A DNA stretch of 64,000 nt from Bradyrhizobium manausense (GCF_018130615.1 NZ_JAFCKB010000005.1:62001-126000), one strand, 5' to 3'; shown: positions 44,516 through 53,996, counted from the first letter of the stretch. The notes: generated by a model not told the origin, from the sequence alone. A program made the numbers and translations.

Positions 44516-45640
44516 ATGGACGGGGCGAAAACGCTTCTACAGGATCTGGACGACGCAATCGCGCGTGGTACGGACGAGAGCCGCGCGAAGGCGTTGTGGC
44601 ATGCGACTGATCTCCTGATCACCGGCCGCTACGTCGACGACGAGATCAGCATGTTCGGCGAGGTCATCGGCAGGCTCGCCGACGAGATCGAAGTCGCCGC
44701 GCGGACGCAGCTCTCCGAGCTGATGGCGGGCTGCGATCATGCTCCGCTCAACGTCATCGAGAAGCTCGCTCTGGACGACGAGATCGAGGTCGCGGGTCCC
44801 GTGCTGCGAGATTCGAACCGGATCAACGAAAAGGTGCTGGTCGAGAGCGCGATGACCAAGGGCCAGGCGCATCTGCTCGCGATCTCCCAGCGTGATGCGA
44901 TCGGCGAGGCCGTGACCGACGTGCTCGTCAAGCGTGGTAACCAGGAGGTTGTCACCTCGGTCGCCAAGAACGAGGGCGCGCGCTTCTCCGGTTCGGGCCT
45001 GCTGCACATGGTCCGCCGCGCCGAGGGAGATTCGATCCTCGCCGAGCAGCTCGGCCTGCGCAAGGACGTGCCGCGCCACATCTTCCAGCAGCTGATCTCC
45101 AAGGCGTCGGAAGACGTCCGCCGCCGGCTCGAGACCGAGCGCCCCGAGATGATGTCGCAGATCCAGAGCTCGGTGACCGAGGTCACCGGCGATCTGCAGT
45201 CGAAATTCGGCCCGTCCTCGCGCAGCTATTTCGTCGCCAAGCGCGTGGTGACGACGCAGCACCGGCAGGGCAACCTCAACCAGGTCTCGATCTCGAACTA
45301 CGCGCGCCAGCACCGTTTCGACGAGGTGCAGATCGGCCTGTCGCTGCTGTCGTCGCTCCCGGTCGACGTGATCGAGCGGGCGCTGATGGACCGCAATCGC
45401 GAGATGATCCTGGTGCTGTGCAAGGCGCTCGACTTCTCCTGGGACACCACGATGTCGCTGCTGTTCCTCGGCGCCAAGGATCACCTGATCACGGCGCGCG
45501 AGCTTCACGACAACGAGCGCGACTTCGGCCGGCTCAAGATCGAGACCTCACGCAGCATTCTGAAATTCTACCAGTCGCGCAAGAACAGCGCCGGCACCGA
45601 TCCCGCGACGGGTCGTCAGCCTGAGCTCCAGGTTCACTGA
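44516..45640 (+). CDS. DUF2336 protein
   Basis: Soluble helical protein of 374 aa of the DUF2336 family (KALWHATDLLITGRYVDDEI onward, with HEAT-like helical pairs). The family is alphaproteobacterial; function is unknown, with some members found near chemotaxis or stress genes. No catalytic motif is visible. The next gene, an 81-aa protein, starts 25 nt later and is probably co-transcribed. Confidence 0.82.
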   Translation: MDGAKTLLQDLDDAIARGTDESRAKALWHATDLLITGRYVDDEISMFGEVIGRLADEIEVAARTQLSELMAGCDHAPLNVIEKLALDDEIEVAGPVLRDSNRINEKVLVESAMTKGQAHLLAISQRDAIGEAVTDVLVKRGNQEVVTSVAKNEGARFSGSGLLHMVRRAEGDSILAEQLGLRKDVPRHIFQQLISKASEDVRRRLETERPEMMSQIQSSVTEVTGDLQSKFGPSSRSYFVAKRVVTTQHRQGNLNQVSISNYARQHRFDEVQIGLSLLSSLPVDVIERALMDRNREMILVLCKALDFSWDTTMSLLFLGAKDHLITARELHDNERDFGRLKIETSRSILKFYQSRKNSAGTDPATGRQPELQVH

Positions 45641-45665
45641 GCGGGAAATCGAGGGAGTATTTGCA

Positions 45666-45911
45666 ATGTTGCCTCAATTCGGCACCGCAGTTCGCAAGAA
45701 CAAGAGTCTTACCAAGACCCTCGTCGCCGAGACCGGCGGCGCGGCTCCGGAGAAGGCGACGGTCGACGCCGCATGGCTCGTGCTGGAAGCCGCCAACGAT
45801 CTTGGCGACCACGCCGCGATCGAAGCCTGCCGCCGCGTCATCGATGCCGAGCTGAACGGCACTGTTGCGGGCAGCGCGGATACCGATCTGGTGCTGGGCT
45901 ATTTCCGCTAA
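45666..45911 (+). CDS. hypothetical protein, 81 aa
   Basis: Small soluble protein, MLPQFGTAVRKNKSLTKTLV onward, with a basic N-terminus and a helical middle (AAWLVLEAANDLGDHAAIEA). AGGGAG lies about 8 nt upstream of the ATG. I do not recognise a family. It follows the DUF2336 gene closely and probably belongs to its operon. Confidence 0.7.
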   Translation: MLPQFGTAVRKNKSLTKTLVAETGGAAPEKATVDAAWLVLEAANDLGDHAAIEACRRVIDAELNGTVAGSADTDLVLGYFR

Positions 45912-46418
45912 GCTTCGGAGCTTGATGCCTATTCCGGCCGCCATGGTGACCGGCATTCGCGGGGTCCGGATACCACCGACCTTGTTACAGCTCGCCAAAA
46001 CGGCGAAGCACAGATCTCATTTCTACCTTTGCGATAATTTATGGCATGATGTAGCCTCCACTTGCAGGCGCCGCGAGGCGCCGGCAGGCAAAGGGTCTGG
46101 AGCGGCTGCGAGCGGCGTGCCTTCGTTGTGATCTGTTTCATGCGGACGGACATGCTTGTGGGTTATTCTGCAGGCGCTCGGGACGCGACCCTTCGCGGGC
46201 CGCCGTTGTCATTTGCTTGAAGATGAGGGCTTCCGGTGCAGGGCGCAGCTGCATCAGGGCTGTGTGATTGCTGATTGCCTGCGCAGCCAACCTATTGACG
46301 TCATTGTTTGCCGGTGCCGGGCGGCGAGGCCGCGCTGATTGATCGCGGCACATGGGCCGGCTGGAAGTGGCCGGCTGGAAGTCCGAATTCGAGCGCTTCA
46401 TAGCAATTGGAGCCGAAT
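45912..46418. other. 507-bp gene-free stretch
   Basis: Short open frames here show no coding character. There is a perfect tandem duplication of a 14-bp unit at 46355-46382 close to the cytochrome gene. No RNA gene or clear promoter was seen. Base composition is less GC-rich than the surroundings between about 45990 and 46060. Confidence 0.6.
46355..46382. repeat. tandem 14-bp direct repeat GGCCGGCTGGAAGT x2
   Basis: Two perfect adjacent copies 37 bp upstream of the cytochrome c gene start. Probably a slippage product; a regulatory role is possible. Confidence 0.6.
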
Positions 46419-48038
46419 ATGAAATTTACTGTGCGCGTATCATTGCTTGCCATCGGGGCCCTTCTCGGCGTTCTCATTCTCGCGGCGGCGGAAGACAAGG
46501 CGCCGTCAGGCTATCCGCAGGGCTGGAGCCCGGAGACCGCAAAGCGCTGGCACTTCATCTCGCAGGGGACGGCGATCTTCCCGTATGAATGGTTTCTCGG
46601 GCTCGAGCAGCCGGGCCAGCAGCCCGGGCAAACCGAACTGATCAGTGCGCCTGCGAATTTGCAGCGGCTCGGCTTCCTCGCTGATCCTGCGGATCCGACC
46701 GGCAACCCGGACGGGCTTCCTGTCGGACTTTACAAGACGCAGGTCGATTTCCCCGATGGCAAGCACAAGTGCTGGAAGGGCAATTGGCTCGGATTGGGCT
46801 GCGCGGGCTGTCACACCGGGCAGGTGAGCTACCGCGGCCAGCAGATCCGCCTCGAGGGCGGGCCGTCCCATATCGACATCGCTGGCCTGACCGCCCAGCT
46901 CTTCGGCGCGCTCCAAACGCTCAAAACCGACCAGCAAGCACTCGCGCGCTTTGTAGCGCGTGTGCAGCATCCGCTCCCCGAAGTGGGAACGGCGTTGGGA
47001 TGTTTTGCTGCACTCCCATCGTTTCCGCCGGATCCGCAGAACCCCGAGACGCCTGCGGGGGCCGGCAGATTGGACGCGCACGGGGAAGGGCTGAACCAGT
47101 TGCTTGCCTACCCGATAAATGACGCCAGGAACTATGCGCCGCGGACGGCGCCGGTGAGATATCCGCCGCTGTGGGATACGCCGCGGTTCAGCTGGGTGCT
47201 GTACAACGCCTCGATCCGCCAGCCGTTGACGCGCAACCTGATCGAGGCGCTCGGCGTCCAGGCGCCGATCAAGCATGACGCCACGATGATCACGAACAAG
47301 GTGACGCATGCAGTCGAGATGGATAACGTGATCTGGGGACAGCGGGCGCTGATGGACCTACGCTCGCCGCGTTGGCCGGACAAGTTCTTCAATGCGCCCG
47401 ATCCGAAGCTGGCTGCAGTCGGCGCGTCGCTGTACGCAAAGGCTTGCGCGAACTGCCACGATCCCGCTCCCGCGGCAGCAGCTCCCGGAGCCTGTGAGGA
47501 GATTCAGGTCCGGACGTACGATCTCAAGGAGATCGGCACCGATCCTGCGCAGGCGACCACGTTCGCTGAACGCAGGGTCACGCTGTCGAAGGTCGGCGGA
47601 GCGGACGATATTGCCAACTACGAGGCTGCACGGATCGTCACGGGCAACATCGCCGATCAATGGATCGCCAAATCCAAGGACAACGCGGCGGCTGCGGCGG
47701 CGATCAATTGCGGACGTCCCAACGAGTACCGCGGAGAGCTCAAGTACCGCGCAAGGCCCCTCAATGGCGTCTGGGCGATGGCGCCCTATCTGCACAACGG
47801 CTCCGTTCCGTCGCTCCATGATCTCCTGCTTCCGCCGGAACAGCGGCCCAAGACATTCTTTGTCGGCAATTGGGAGTTCGATCCGGTCAACGTCGGATAT
47901 GCGATGGCTAGCGAGACTCCCGGCGCGTTCAAATTCGACACCACCATGCGCGGCAACTCGAATGCCGGGCATGCTTACGGAACCGATATGACCGACGACG
48001 ACCGCAAGGCGCTGATCGAATATCTCAAGACGCTTTGA
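46419..48038 (+). CDS. RoxA-like di-haem cytochrome c protein
   Basis: Exported 539-aa cytochrome with a signal peptide (VSLLAIGALLGVLILAAA) and two haem c motifs, CAGCH at residues 128-132 and CANCH at 343-347, about 215 residues apart as in the RoxA/LcpA-like and MauG-like di-haem families. The late segment MAPYLHNGSVPSLHDLLLPP is typical of that group. RoxA cleaves rubber; other members have unknown substrates or act as peroxidases. TTGGAG lies 6 nt upstream of the ATG at 46419. No electron-transfer gene is adjacent. It converges on the methyltransferase gene. Confidence 0.85.
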   Translation: MKFTVRVSLLAIGALLGVLILAAAEDKAPSGYPQGWSPETAKRWHFISQGTAIFPYEWFLGLEQPGQQPGQTELISAPANLQRLGFLADPADPTGNPDGLPVGLYKTQVDFPDGKHKCWKGNWLGLGCAGCHTGQVSYRGQQIRLEGGPSHIDIAGLTAQLFGALQTLKTDQQALARFVARVQHPLPEVGTALGCFAALPSFPPDPQNPETPAGAGRLDAHGEGLNQLLAYPINDARNYAPRTAPVRYPPLWDTPRFSWVLYNASIRQPLTRNLIEALGVQAPIKHDATMITNKVTHAVEMDNVIWGQRALMDLRSPRWPDKFFNAPDPKLAAVGASLYAKACANCHDPAPAAAAPGACEEIQVRTYDLKEIGTDPAQATTFAERRVTLSKVGGADDIANYEAARIVTGNIADQWIAKSKDNAAAAAAINCGRPNEYRGELKYRARPLNGVWAMAPYLHNGSVPSLHDLLLPPEQRPKTFFVGNWEFDPVNVGYAMASETPGAFKFDTTMRGNSNAGHAYGTDMTDDDRKALIEYLKTL

Positions 48039-48047
48039 GCGGCCGCT

Positions 48048-48887
48048 TCAGTCCTTGCGGCAGGTGAAGCAGTAATAGGGGCACGTGCCGTTGGCAAAGG
48101 AGGCGTGCAGCTGCGTGCCCGGAATGCCCGCGAATTCGTGCGATACGCCGAGCAGCATCCGCGGCACGATCTCGTCCGCCAGCGCCGTTCGCCGCGCCCC
48201 GTCGAGCTCCAGCGCGCGCGCCACATTGGCGGTGATGTCGTCCTCGTGGACGAGGCGCAGGCGCGACTGGGCGAGAGCCTCGCGCGGATACACGTCCTTC
48301 GACCGGTCTTCGAAACAGGCCATCAGGAACGCGCCACCCGGCCTGAGCACGCGGTGGACCTCCGCCAGAAAGCGTCCCATGTCGCCATAATGCTGCGCGC
48401 TCTCGACGTTGACCACGACATCGAAGCTCGCGTCCGCGAACGGCAGGCTGAGCGCATCGCCGACGTGGAAGGTGAGGTTGCACTGATCGGCATAACGCGC
48501 CTTGCTGAACCGGATCGCCGGCTTGCAGATGTCGAGCCCGGTGTAGCTCTTCGGGTGGAGATAGCGCGCGATGTAGGATGCGCCGCCGCCGCGACCGCAC
48601 CCGACCTCGAGCACATCCTTGCCTTCGATCGCAGCCCCCGACGCCACGTGATGGTAGAGCTGGATCGCATAGCGATCGGGCTCATCGGCGGCCTGCAGCG
48701 CGACCTGCGCGCCGTTCAGCGCGGCATAGCCGTAGTTGAGGAACCGGATCGCGGCGTCCCTGTCGAGGTTGCTGAGCAGGGAGTACCAGGCATTGGTGAA
48801 AAGGTGGCGCGCGGCGCGCGAATAAAACAGTTTTACGACGGCCTGATGTATCGGGTTTGCCGCTGTCGGATACGGATCCTGCTTCAC
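48048..48887 (-). CDS. class I SAM-dependent methyltransferase
   Basis: Methyltransferase of 279 aa. The SAM site is VLEVGCGRGGGASYIARYL, followed by the acidic GLDICKPAI and SFDVVVNVESAQHYGD. The pattern resembles phthiotriol/sterol-type O- or C-methyltransferases acting on lipids. The last residues hold three Cys (CPYYCFTC). Function of the product is unknown. It is divergent from the large cyclase gene (160 bp between) and converges on the cytochrome gene. Confidence 0.87.
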   Translation of the reverse strand: MKQDPYPTAANPIHQAVVKLFYSRAARHLFTNAWYSLLSNLDRDAAIRFLNYGYAALNGAQVALQAADEPDRYAIQLYHHVASGAAIEGKDVLEVGCGRGGGASYIARYLHPKSYTGLDICKPAIRFSKARYADQCNLTFHVGDALSLPFADASFDVVVNVESAQHYGDMGRFLAEVHRVLRPGGAFLMACFEDRSKDVYPREALAQSRLRLVHEDDITANVARALELDGARRTALADEIVPRMLLGVSHEFAGIPGTQLHASFANGTCPYYCFTCRKD

Positions 48888-48985
48888 GGATGAATACTCT
48901 CACGCGAAAATGGGGAACGCTTCCACCATGAAGCATGGGCCAGCGCTTTGGATGCGTCAACAATGGCGACGCTTGCCTGCCACGA

Positions 48986-49013
48986 TTGACTTCATTCCGA
49001 GGGGGGATATACT
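48986..49013 (+). promoter_or_regulatory. sigma-70 type promoter of the cyclase gene
   Basis: TTGACT, a 16-bp spacer and TATACT, ending 34 bp upstream of the start at 49048. It is one of the best matches to the house-keeping pattern in the window. Confidence 0.6.
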
Positions 49014-49047
49014 TTAGGTTTAGTACAATAATGCTGGACCCCGCGTG

Positions 49048-52000
49048 ATGACTGGGCAGGTTGCTGCCTGGTTGGAGAAGGTCGGCCTCCCTCAATACCT
49101 GAAGTCCTTTTCCGACCACGGCATTGATTTCGACATCCTTTCCGAGATTACGGATCGCGATCTCGCGACCATGGGCGTCGTGCTGGGGCACCGGCGCAGG
49201 CTGTTGCGTTCGATCGCAGAGCTCGACGTTCCTAAGGCACGTCTGCTCGCACCGACGATCGATGCGGGTGCCGAGCGTCGCCAGCTCACGATCATGTTCT
49301 GCGATCTCGTCGGCTCGACCGCGTTGTCGCAGCAGTTCGATCCCGAGGAGATGCGCGAGATCCTGCAAGCCTATCGCGAGGCCGCGACCGCGGTCATCGC
49401 GAGCTATGACGGCATCGTCTCGCGATTGGTGGGCGACGGCATCCTGTCGTATTTCGGTTACCCGTCCGCGCATGAGGACGATGCCGAGCGCGCAGTCCGC
49501 GCCGGGCTCGAGATCACCACCGCCGTCCAGGCCATCGACATCCAGCCGGGCCTGCGGCTGGAGGTCCGCATCGGGATCGCCACCGGGCTCGTCGTCGTCG
49601 GTGATCTCATTGCAAAGGGCGCGTCCAGCCGGCTCGAGGTGATCGGCGAAACGCCGAACCTGGCGGCGCGGATGCAGACCTTCGCCGAACCAGGCTCGGT
49701 CATCATCGCGGCCTCGACGCGCCGGCTGCTCGGCAATCTGTTCCAGCTGCGCGAGCTCGGCACCCGCCCGATCAAGGGATTTGCCGAGCCGGTCGAGGTC
49801 TGGGCGGTGGACCGCCCGTCGCCGCTCGCGAGCCGCTTCGAAGCCTATCGCTCCGCGGGCCTTGCCGGCTTCGTCGGCCGCGAGCATGAGCTCGAGCGGC
49901 TGGCCGAGTGCAAGCAGCGGGCCTGGCGCGGCCACGGCCAGGTCGTGCTGATCTCCGGCGAGCCCGGCATCGGCAAGTCGCGGCTTGCGGAGCACTTCCT
50001 CAACGAGCGGATCGGCGCGGAGCCGCACATCCGCTTGCGCTATCAGTGCTCGCCGCATCATCGTGCCAGCGCGCTCTATCCTGTCATCACGCAGCTCCAG
50101 CGGGCGGCGAAGATCAGCGCCGGCGACAGCAACCCAAAGCGGCTGCGCAAGCTGCAAGCGCTGCTGGGGCGCAGCGATCTGAAGACGCCGACGCTGGTGC
50201 CGCTGTTTGCGGATCTCTTGTCGATCGCGACCGATGGACGCTATCCGCCGCTCGACTGGACGCCGCAGCAGCTGCGCCGCAACACGCTGGCGGCGCTGAT
50301 CCAGCGCTTGCAGCGCCTCAGCGCCGAGGCGCCCGTGGTCTGCATCGTCGAGGATCTGCACTGGGCGGATGCGACCTCGCTCGAACTGCTCGGGCTCGCT
50401 TTCAGGCTGGCCGACCAGCTTCGCCTCCTGCTCGTCCTGACGTTCCGCAACGAATTCACGCTGCCGTGGATGGGCCCGGCGAACCTGACGACGCTGGAGC
50501 TCGGACGGCTCAAGGAGACCGACGTCCAGCGCCTGATCGCGGAGGTGATCGGAAGCCGCGCGGTCCCGTCCGAGCTGGTCACGCAGATCGCGACGCGGAC
50601 CGACGGCATCCCGCTCTTCGTCGAGGAGCTAACGCGCACGATGCTGGAGATGGGCGTCCTCGAAAAGGGAGCGGGCGGCCGCTACAGGATCGCCGGAAGC
50701 CTGCCGCGCCTGTCGATCCCGACGACGCTGCAGGATTCGCTGATGGCGCGGCTCGACCGGCTCGGACCGGCGAAGGAGGTCGCGCAGGTTTGCGCCGTCA
50801 TCGGCCGCGAATTCTCCGACCTGCTGCTGCGCGCCATCGCCGACAAGGACGATGCCGAGCTCGATGCCCGGCTCGCCCAGCTCGAAAGCGCCGAACTGAT
50901 CTTCCGCAACAGGTCCGCGCCCGAGAGCGTCTATACGTTCAAGCACGCGCTGGTGCAGGACACCGCCTATGAGAGCCTGCTCAAGAGCAGCCGGCGACGA
51001 CTGCACGAGCGGATCGCCATTGTGCTCCAGGAGAAATTTCCGGAGGCTGCCGCGACGGCGCCCGAAATCGCAGCCCACCACTTCACGCAGGCAGGTCTCG
51101 TCGAGGACGCCGTCGAGTGGTGGGGCAAGGCGGGAGACCGGTCCTTGCGCAGCTCGGCCTATCCCGAGGCGATCGCGCACCTGACCAAGGCGATCGGCCT
51201 GGCGGAAGGGTTGAGCGAGAGTCCGGCGGGGCAGAGCCGCCGGCTGCAATTGCAGATCGCCTATGGCAACGCGCTGATCGCGACGCGCGGCTACGGCGCG
51301 CCGGAGACGTCGGTCGCCTTCGCCCGCGCGCGTGAGCTCGCCTCCGGGCTCAAGGGCGCGCCGGAGCGGTTCGCCGCCACTTACGGTCTGTGGGTCGGCA
51401 GCCTGGTTCGCAGCGAGTTGGAATCGATGCAGGAGCTCGCGCAGGCGTTCCTGCACGATACCGCCGACCGGCCCGACGCGCCGGAGGCGGGGATTGCCCA
51501 TCGGGTCTGCGGCATGACCCGCTGGTTCGAGGGCAATTTCGCCGACGCCAAGCAGCACCTGGAGCAGGCGCTCACCATCTACCGCGACGAGCACGATCGC
51601 AATCTCGCGTTCCTGTACGGCCACGACTACGGCATCGCGGCGGCGATCTACCTCGCGCTGGTGCTGTGGCCGCTCGGCGAAGTCGATCGCGCCGAGCAGC
51701 TGGCGCAGGAGGCGATCCGCCGTGCCGCCGACAGCGGCCATATCGCGACGATGGTCTACGCGCATTTCCACAAGATCGTGCTCGAAGCGGTGCGCGGCAA
51801 TCCTGAAAGCGCCAGGCCGCATGTCGATGCCGTGATCGAGCTCAGTCGCGAGCACGGCCTTCTGCTCTACACGCGCGCCGGCAAATTCTGGAACGGGTGG
51901 ATCCGCTGTCGTCTTGGCGACCGGGCGGCCGGGCTGCAGGAGATGGAGGATTCCATCGCGCTGCCGCTGGTCGGCAAGATGGCGACCGGGCTCTACGTGC

Positions 52001-52431
52001 CCTTGACCTGGACGCTGCTGGCGGAGGCAAAGGCGGGCGAGGGGCAGTTCGACGAGGCGCTCGCGATCCTCGACGAGCAGCTCGTCGCGGTGGAGCGGAC
52101 CGGACAGGAGTGGTTCACGCCGGAGATCCAGCGCTGGCGCGGCGAACTGCTGCTGCGCAAGGATCCCATCGATATCGTCGCCGCGGAGACGGCCTTCATC
52201 CAGGCCATCGAGACCGCGCGGGCGCAACGGGCTGCGACCTACGAGCTGCGCGCCGCGCTCTCGCTTGCCAGATTGTATCAGGCGAGCGGAACGGATGCGC
52301 AGGCGCTGAGCGTGCTCAGCCCGGTGGTCGGCATGTTCGCCGACGCACAGGCATTGCCGGAGATATTCGAAGCAAGGGCGGCCATGGAGCGGTCCAGCAG
52401 GACAGGCCCATGCGCAAACCCATGCGATTGA
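49048..52431 (+). CDS. SAM domain - adenylate cyclase - AAA ATPase - TPR regulator
   Basis: Multi-domain protein of 1127 aa. Residues about 1-60 form a SAM (sterile alpha motif) domain (WLEKVGLPQYLKSFSDHGID). A class III cyclase domain follows (about 75-250) with metal Asp in FCDLVGSTALS and in VGDGILSYFG, and the transition-state Asn/Arg in TPNLAARMQ. An ATPase domain has Walker A GEPGIGKS (304-311) and Walker B CIVEDLHWAD. The remaining ~450 residues are TPR-like helices. This is the MalT-like/large signalling ATPase type. The ATG at 49048 follows a GTG at 49045. The stop overlaps the next gene by 22 nt. Confidence 0.9.
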   Translation: MTGQVAAWLEKVGLPQYLKSFSDHGIDFDILSEITDRDLATMGVVLGHRRRLLRSIAELDVPKARLLAPTIDAGAERRQLTIMFCDLVGSTALSQQFDPEEMREILQAYREAATAVIASYDGIVSRLVGDGILSYFGYPSAHEDDAERAVRAGLEITTAVQAIDIQPGLRLEVRIGIATGLVVVGDLIAKGASSRLEVIGETPNLAARMQTFAEPGSVIIAASTRRLLGNLFQLRELGTRPIKGFAEPVEVWAVDRPSPLASRFEAYRSAGLAGFVGREHELERLAECKQRAWRGHGQVVLISGEPGIGKSRLAEHFLNERIGAEPHIRLRYQCSPHHRASALYPVITQLQRAAKISAGDSNPKRLRKLQALLGRSDLKTPTLVPLFADLLSIATDGRYPPLDWTPQQLRRNTLAALIQRLQRLSAEAPVVCIVEDLHWADATSLELLGLAFRLADQLRLLLVLTFRNEFTLPWMGPANLTTLELGRLKETDVQRLIAEVIGSRAVPSELVTQIATRTDGIPLFVEELTRTMLEMGVLEKGAGGRYRIAGSLPRLSIPTTLQDSLMARLDRLGPAKEVAQVCAVIGREFSDLLLRAIADKDDAELDARLAQLESAELIFRNRSAPESVYTFKHALVQDTAYESLLKSSRRRLHERIAIVLQEKFPEAAATAPEIAAHHFTQAGLVEDAVEWWGKAGDRSLRSSAYPEAIAHLTKAIGLAEGLSESPAGQSRRLQLQIAYGNALIATRGYGAPETSVAFARARELASGLKGAPERFAATYGLWVGSLVRSELESMQELAQAFLHDTADRPDAPEAGIAHRVCGMTRWFEGNFADAKQHLEQALTIYRDEHDRNLAFLYGHDYGIAAAIYLALVLWPLGEVDRAEQLAQEAIRRAADSGHIATMVYAHFHKIVLEAVRGNPESARPHVDAVIELSREHGLLLYTRAGKFWNGWIRCRLGDRAAGLQEMEDSIALPLVGKMATGLYVPLTWTLLAEAKAGEGQFDEALAILDEQLVAVERTGQEWFTPEIQRWRGELLLRKDPIDIVAAETAFIQAIETARAQRAATYELRAALSLARLYQASGTDAQALSVLSPVVGMFADAQALPEIFEARAAMERSSRTGPCANPCD

Positions 52432-52958
52432 AAACATTCTTGTACTTTGCCGATTTCGTGTTCTATCCCCTGGCAAGCGCTGCGCTGGTCGCGGTCGCAT
52501 TGCTGCTGAAGGAGCCGCTGCGCTGGGACGAAGCCGCGATCGGCTTTGCGTGTGGGCTGCTGCTCTGGAGCCTCGCCGAATACGTCATTCACCGTTTCGC
52601 CCTGCATGGTCCGGCCTATCTCGCCGCCCTGCACGACATGCACCATTCCGATCCGCGCGCGCTGGTGGGGTCGCCGCTGTGGCTGAGCCTGGGCTCGATC
52701 TGTCTGGGATCGCTGCTGCCGGTCTGGCTATTGGTCGGGTTCGGCAGCGCCTGCACCGTCACGGCGGGGCTCATGCTGGGCTACATCTATTTCGGCGCGC
52801 TCCACCACGTCATTCACCATCATCGCCTGAAGCGCGGCGGCTATCTCTGGCGCCTGAAGCGCCGGCACACGCGCCATCACTACGGCAAGAGGCCGTGCAA
52901 TTTCGGCGTGGTCACCAGCATGTGGGATCGCGTCTTCGGAACGTATTGTTCCGAATGA
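52410..52958 (+). CDS. small fatty acid hydroxylase (sterol desaturase superfamily) protein
   Basis: Membrane protein of 182 aa with His clusters of the di-iron hydroxylase family: HRFALHG, HDMHH, HHVIHHH and RHTRHH, between four hydrophobic segments. Shorter than most sterol desaturases, as in the CrtZ/FA2H-like small group. Start at 52410 overlaps the cyclase gene by 22 nt and has AGGACAGG upstream; a second ATG at 52422 is possible. The overlap suggests translational coupling with the cyclase-ATPase. Confidence 0.87.
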   Translation: MRKPMRLKTFLYFADFVFYPLASAALVAVALLLKEPLRWDEAAIGFACGLLLWSLAEYVIHRFALHGPAYLAALHDMHHSDPRALVGSPLWLSLGSICLGSLLPVWLLVGFGSACTVTAGLMLGYIYFGALHHVIHHHRLKRGGYLWRLKRRHTRHHYGKRPCNFGVVTSMWDRVFGTYCSE

Positions 52959-52997
52959 TCGCGCTACTGATTGAGGCGCAGTCAGCGGAGGCCTGGG

Positions 52998-53024
52998 TTC
53001 ACCTCTCCCGAAGGGAGAGGTGAA
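52998..53024. repeat. perfect 27-bp hairpin between convergent genes
   Basis: TTCACCTCTCCC-GAA-GGGAGAGGTGAA, perfect 12-bp arms, between the fatty acid hydroxylase-like gene (+) and a small exported protein gene (-). It can act as a two-way terminator, though without a T-run, and resembles a short form of the repeat at 44175. Confidence 0.75.
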
Positions 53025-53030
53025 GAGAGA

Positions 53031-53393
53031 TCAGCCGCAATTCCAGATCGCGCCGATCGGCGTGCGCGTCCAGCACGGACCGAAGCTGCCGCCATTGTAG
53101 CGGGAGCCGCCGAAGCCGGGCCGTCCGAAATAGCGCCATTCGCCGTCAATGTAGCGGTAATAGGCCGGCACGGGATCGATATACCAGGGGCGCTGGTTTT
53201 CGCGCGCATAACGTCGGAACCCGTTCTTCTGCGCATAGAGCGGCTGACTGTTGCTCAGCGGCTGACGATAGCCCGGAAGAAAACCGTAGCCGTGCCAGCT
53301 TTGCTTGGGCCTTTTGTGCATTGGCTCAGCCGGTGCAGTGACCGGCAGCAGCGACAGAATGACGGCAACAAATAGACATAGAAGGCGTGACAT
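53031..53393 (-). CDS. small exported protein of unknown function
   Basis: 120-aa protein with a signal peptide (LLCLFVAVILSLLPVTAPA-EP) and a mature part rich in Tyr, Arg, Trp and Gly (YYRYIDGEWRYFGRPGFGG), with two Cys near the end. No family is recognised. The start at 53393 gives a proper signal peptide; the frame is open to 53429. Confidence 0.68.
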   Translation of the reverse strand: MSRLLCLFVAVILSLLPVTAPAEPMHKRPKQSWHGYGFLPGYRQPLSNSQPLYAQKNGFRRYARENQRPWYIDPVPAYYRYIDGEWRYFGRPGFGGSRYNGGSFGPCWTRTPIGAIWNCG

Positions 53394-53540
53394 GCACCGA
53401 CCATAGACAGTTGATGGCGCGAAAGCCATTCAAATTCGAGTGGGACGTATTTTGCAATTCGGCTCCAACATGGCGGTATGGCCGGACGAGGGCTACATGG
53501 CAGAGATACAGAAGTCTTGCTCGAAGAAGAAGGGCACCCC

Positions 53541-53912
53541 ATGGTTGAACGAACCGACGGTCAGGCACGCGCGCAACAATCCGGCTTTGCCGGCGTCACA
53601 CGCAAGGTTCTCGAACGTCTGCCATTGCCCGGCACGAATCAGGAGCTCATGGTCGTCGAGGTCACCTATCCGCCCGGCGGCGTCGCGCCGCTTCACCGCC
53701 ATCCCGTTGCCGGCGCGATCTACATCGTCGAGGGCGTTGCCGAGTCCGCCTATGGCAGCGACGAGCCGCGGCAATACCGGGCGGGTGAGACGTTGCAGGA
53801 CCGGGCGGATCTTGTGCATACGCACTTTCGCAATTGCGACCCGGAGCATCCGCTCCGCTTCCTCACCATCTACGTGCTTGAACCCGGGCATTCCTACACA
53901 TTGGAGCCGTGA
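53541..53912 (+). CDS. cupin domain protein
   Basis: Soluble 123-aa single-domain cupin. Metal-site residues are seen in PLHRHPVAGAIYIVEG (His, His, Glu) and a later His in LVHTHFRNCD. AAGG lies 8 nt upstream of the ATG. The frame is open to 53478 but the added residues have no family support. Likely a small enzyme or sensor of unknown ligand. Confidence 0.8.
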   Translation: MVERTDGQARAQQSGFAGVTRKVLERLPLPGTNQELMVVEVTYPPGGVAPLHRHPVAGAIYIVEGVAESAYGSDEPRQYRAGETLQDRADLVHTHFRNCDPEHPLRFLTIYVLEPGHSYTLEP

Positions 53913-53964
53913 GGCGGCCAGCCCGTCCGGGTGGAGCTATAGTCTGTAGCCTGTAGTAACCTGT

Positions 53965-53996
53965 AGGATGGGTTGAGCTCTTGCGAAACCCATCCT
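53965..53996. repeat. short inverted repeat AGGATGGGTT...AACCCATCCT
   Basis: Perfect 10-bp arms with a 12-bp loop, after three short CTGTAG(TA/GA) units at 53944-53966. It looks like part of a dispersed repeat family in proteobacterial intergenic regions. Confidence 0.55.

Noticed and set aside
46355-46382. Start of a CRISPR or longer tandem array
   Set aside because: Only two copies of 14 bp without spacers; no cas genes in the window.
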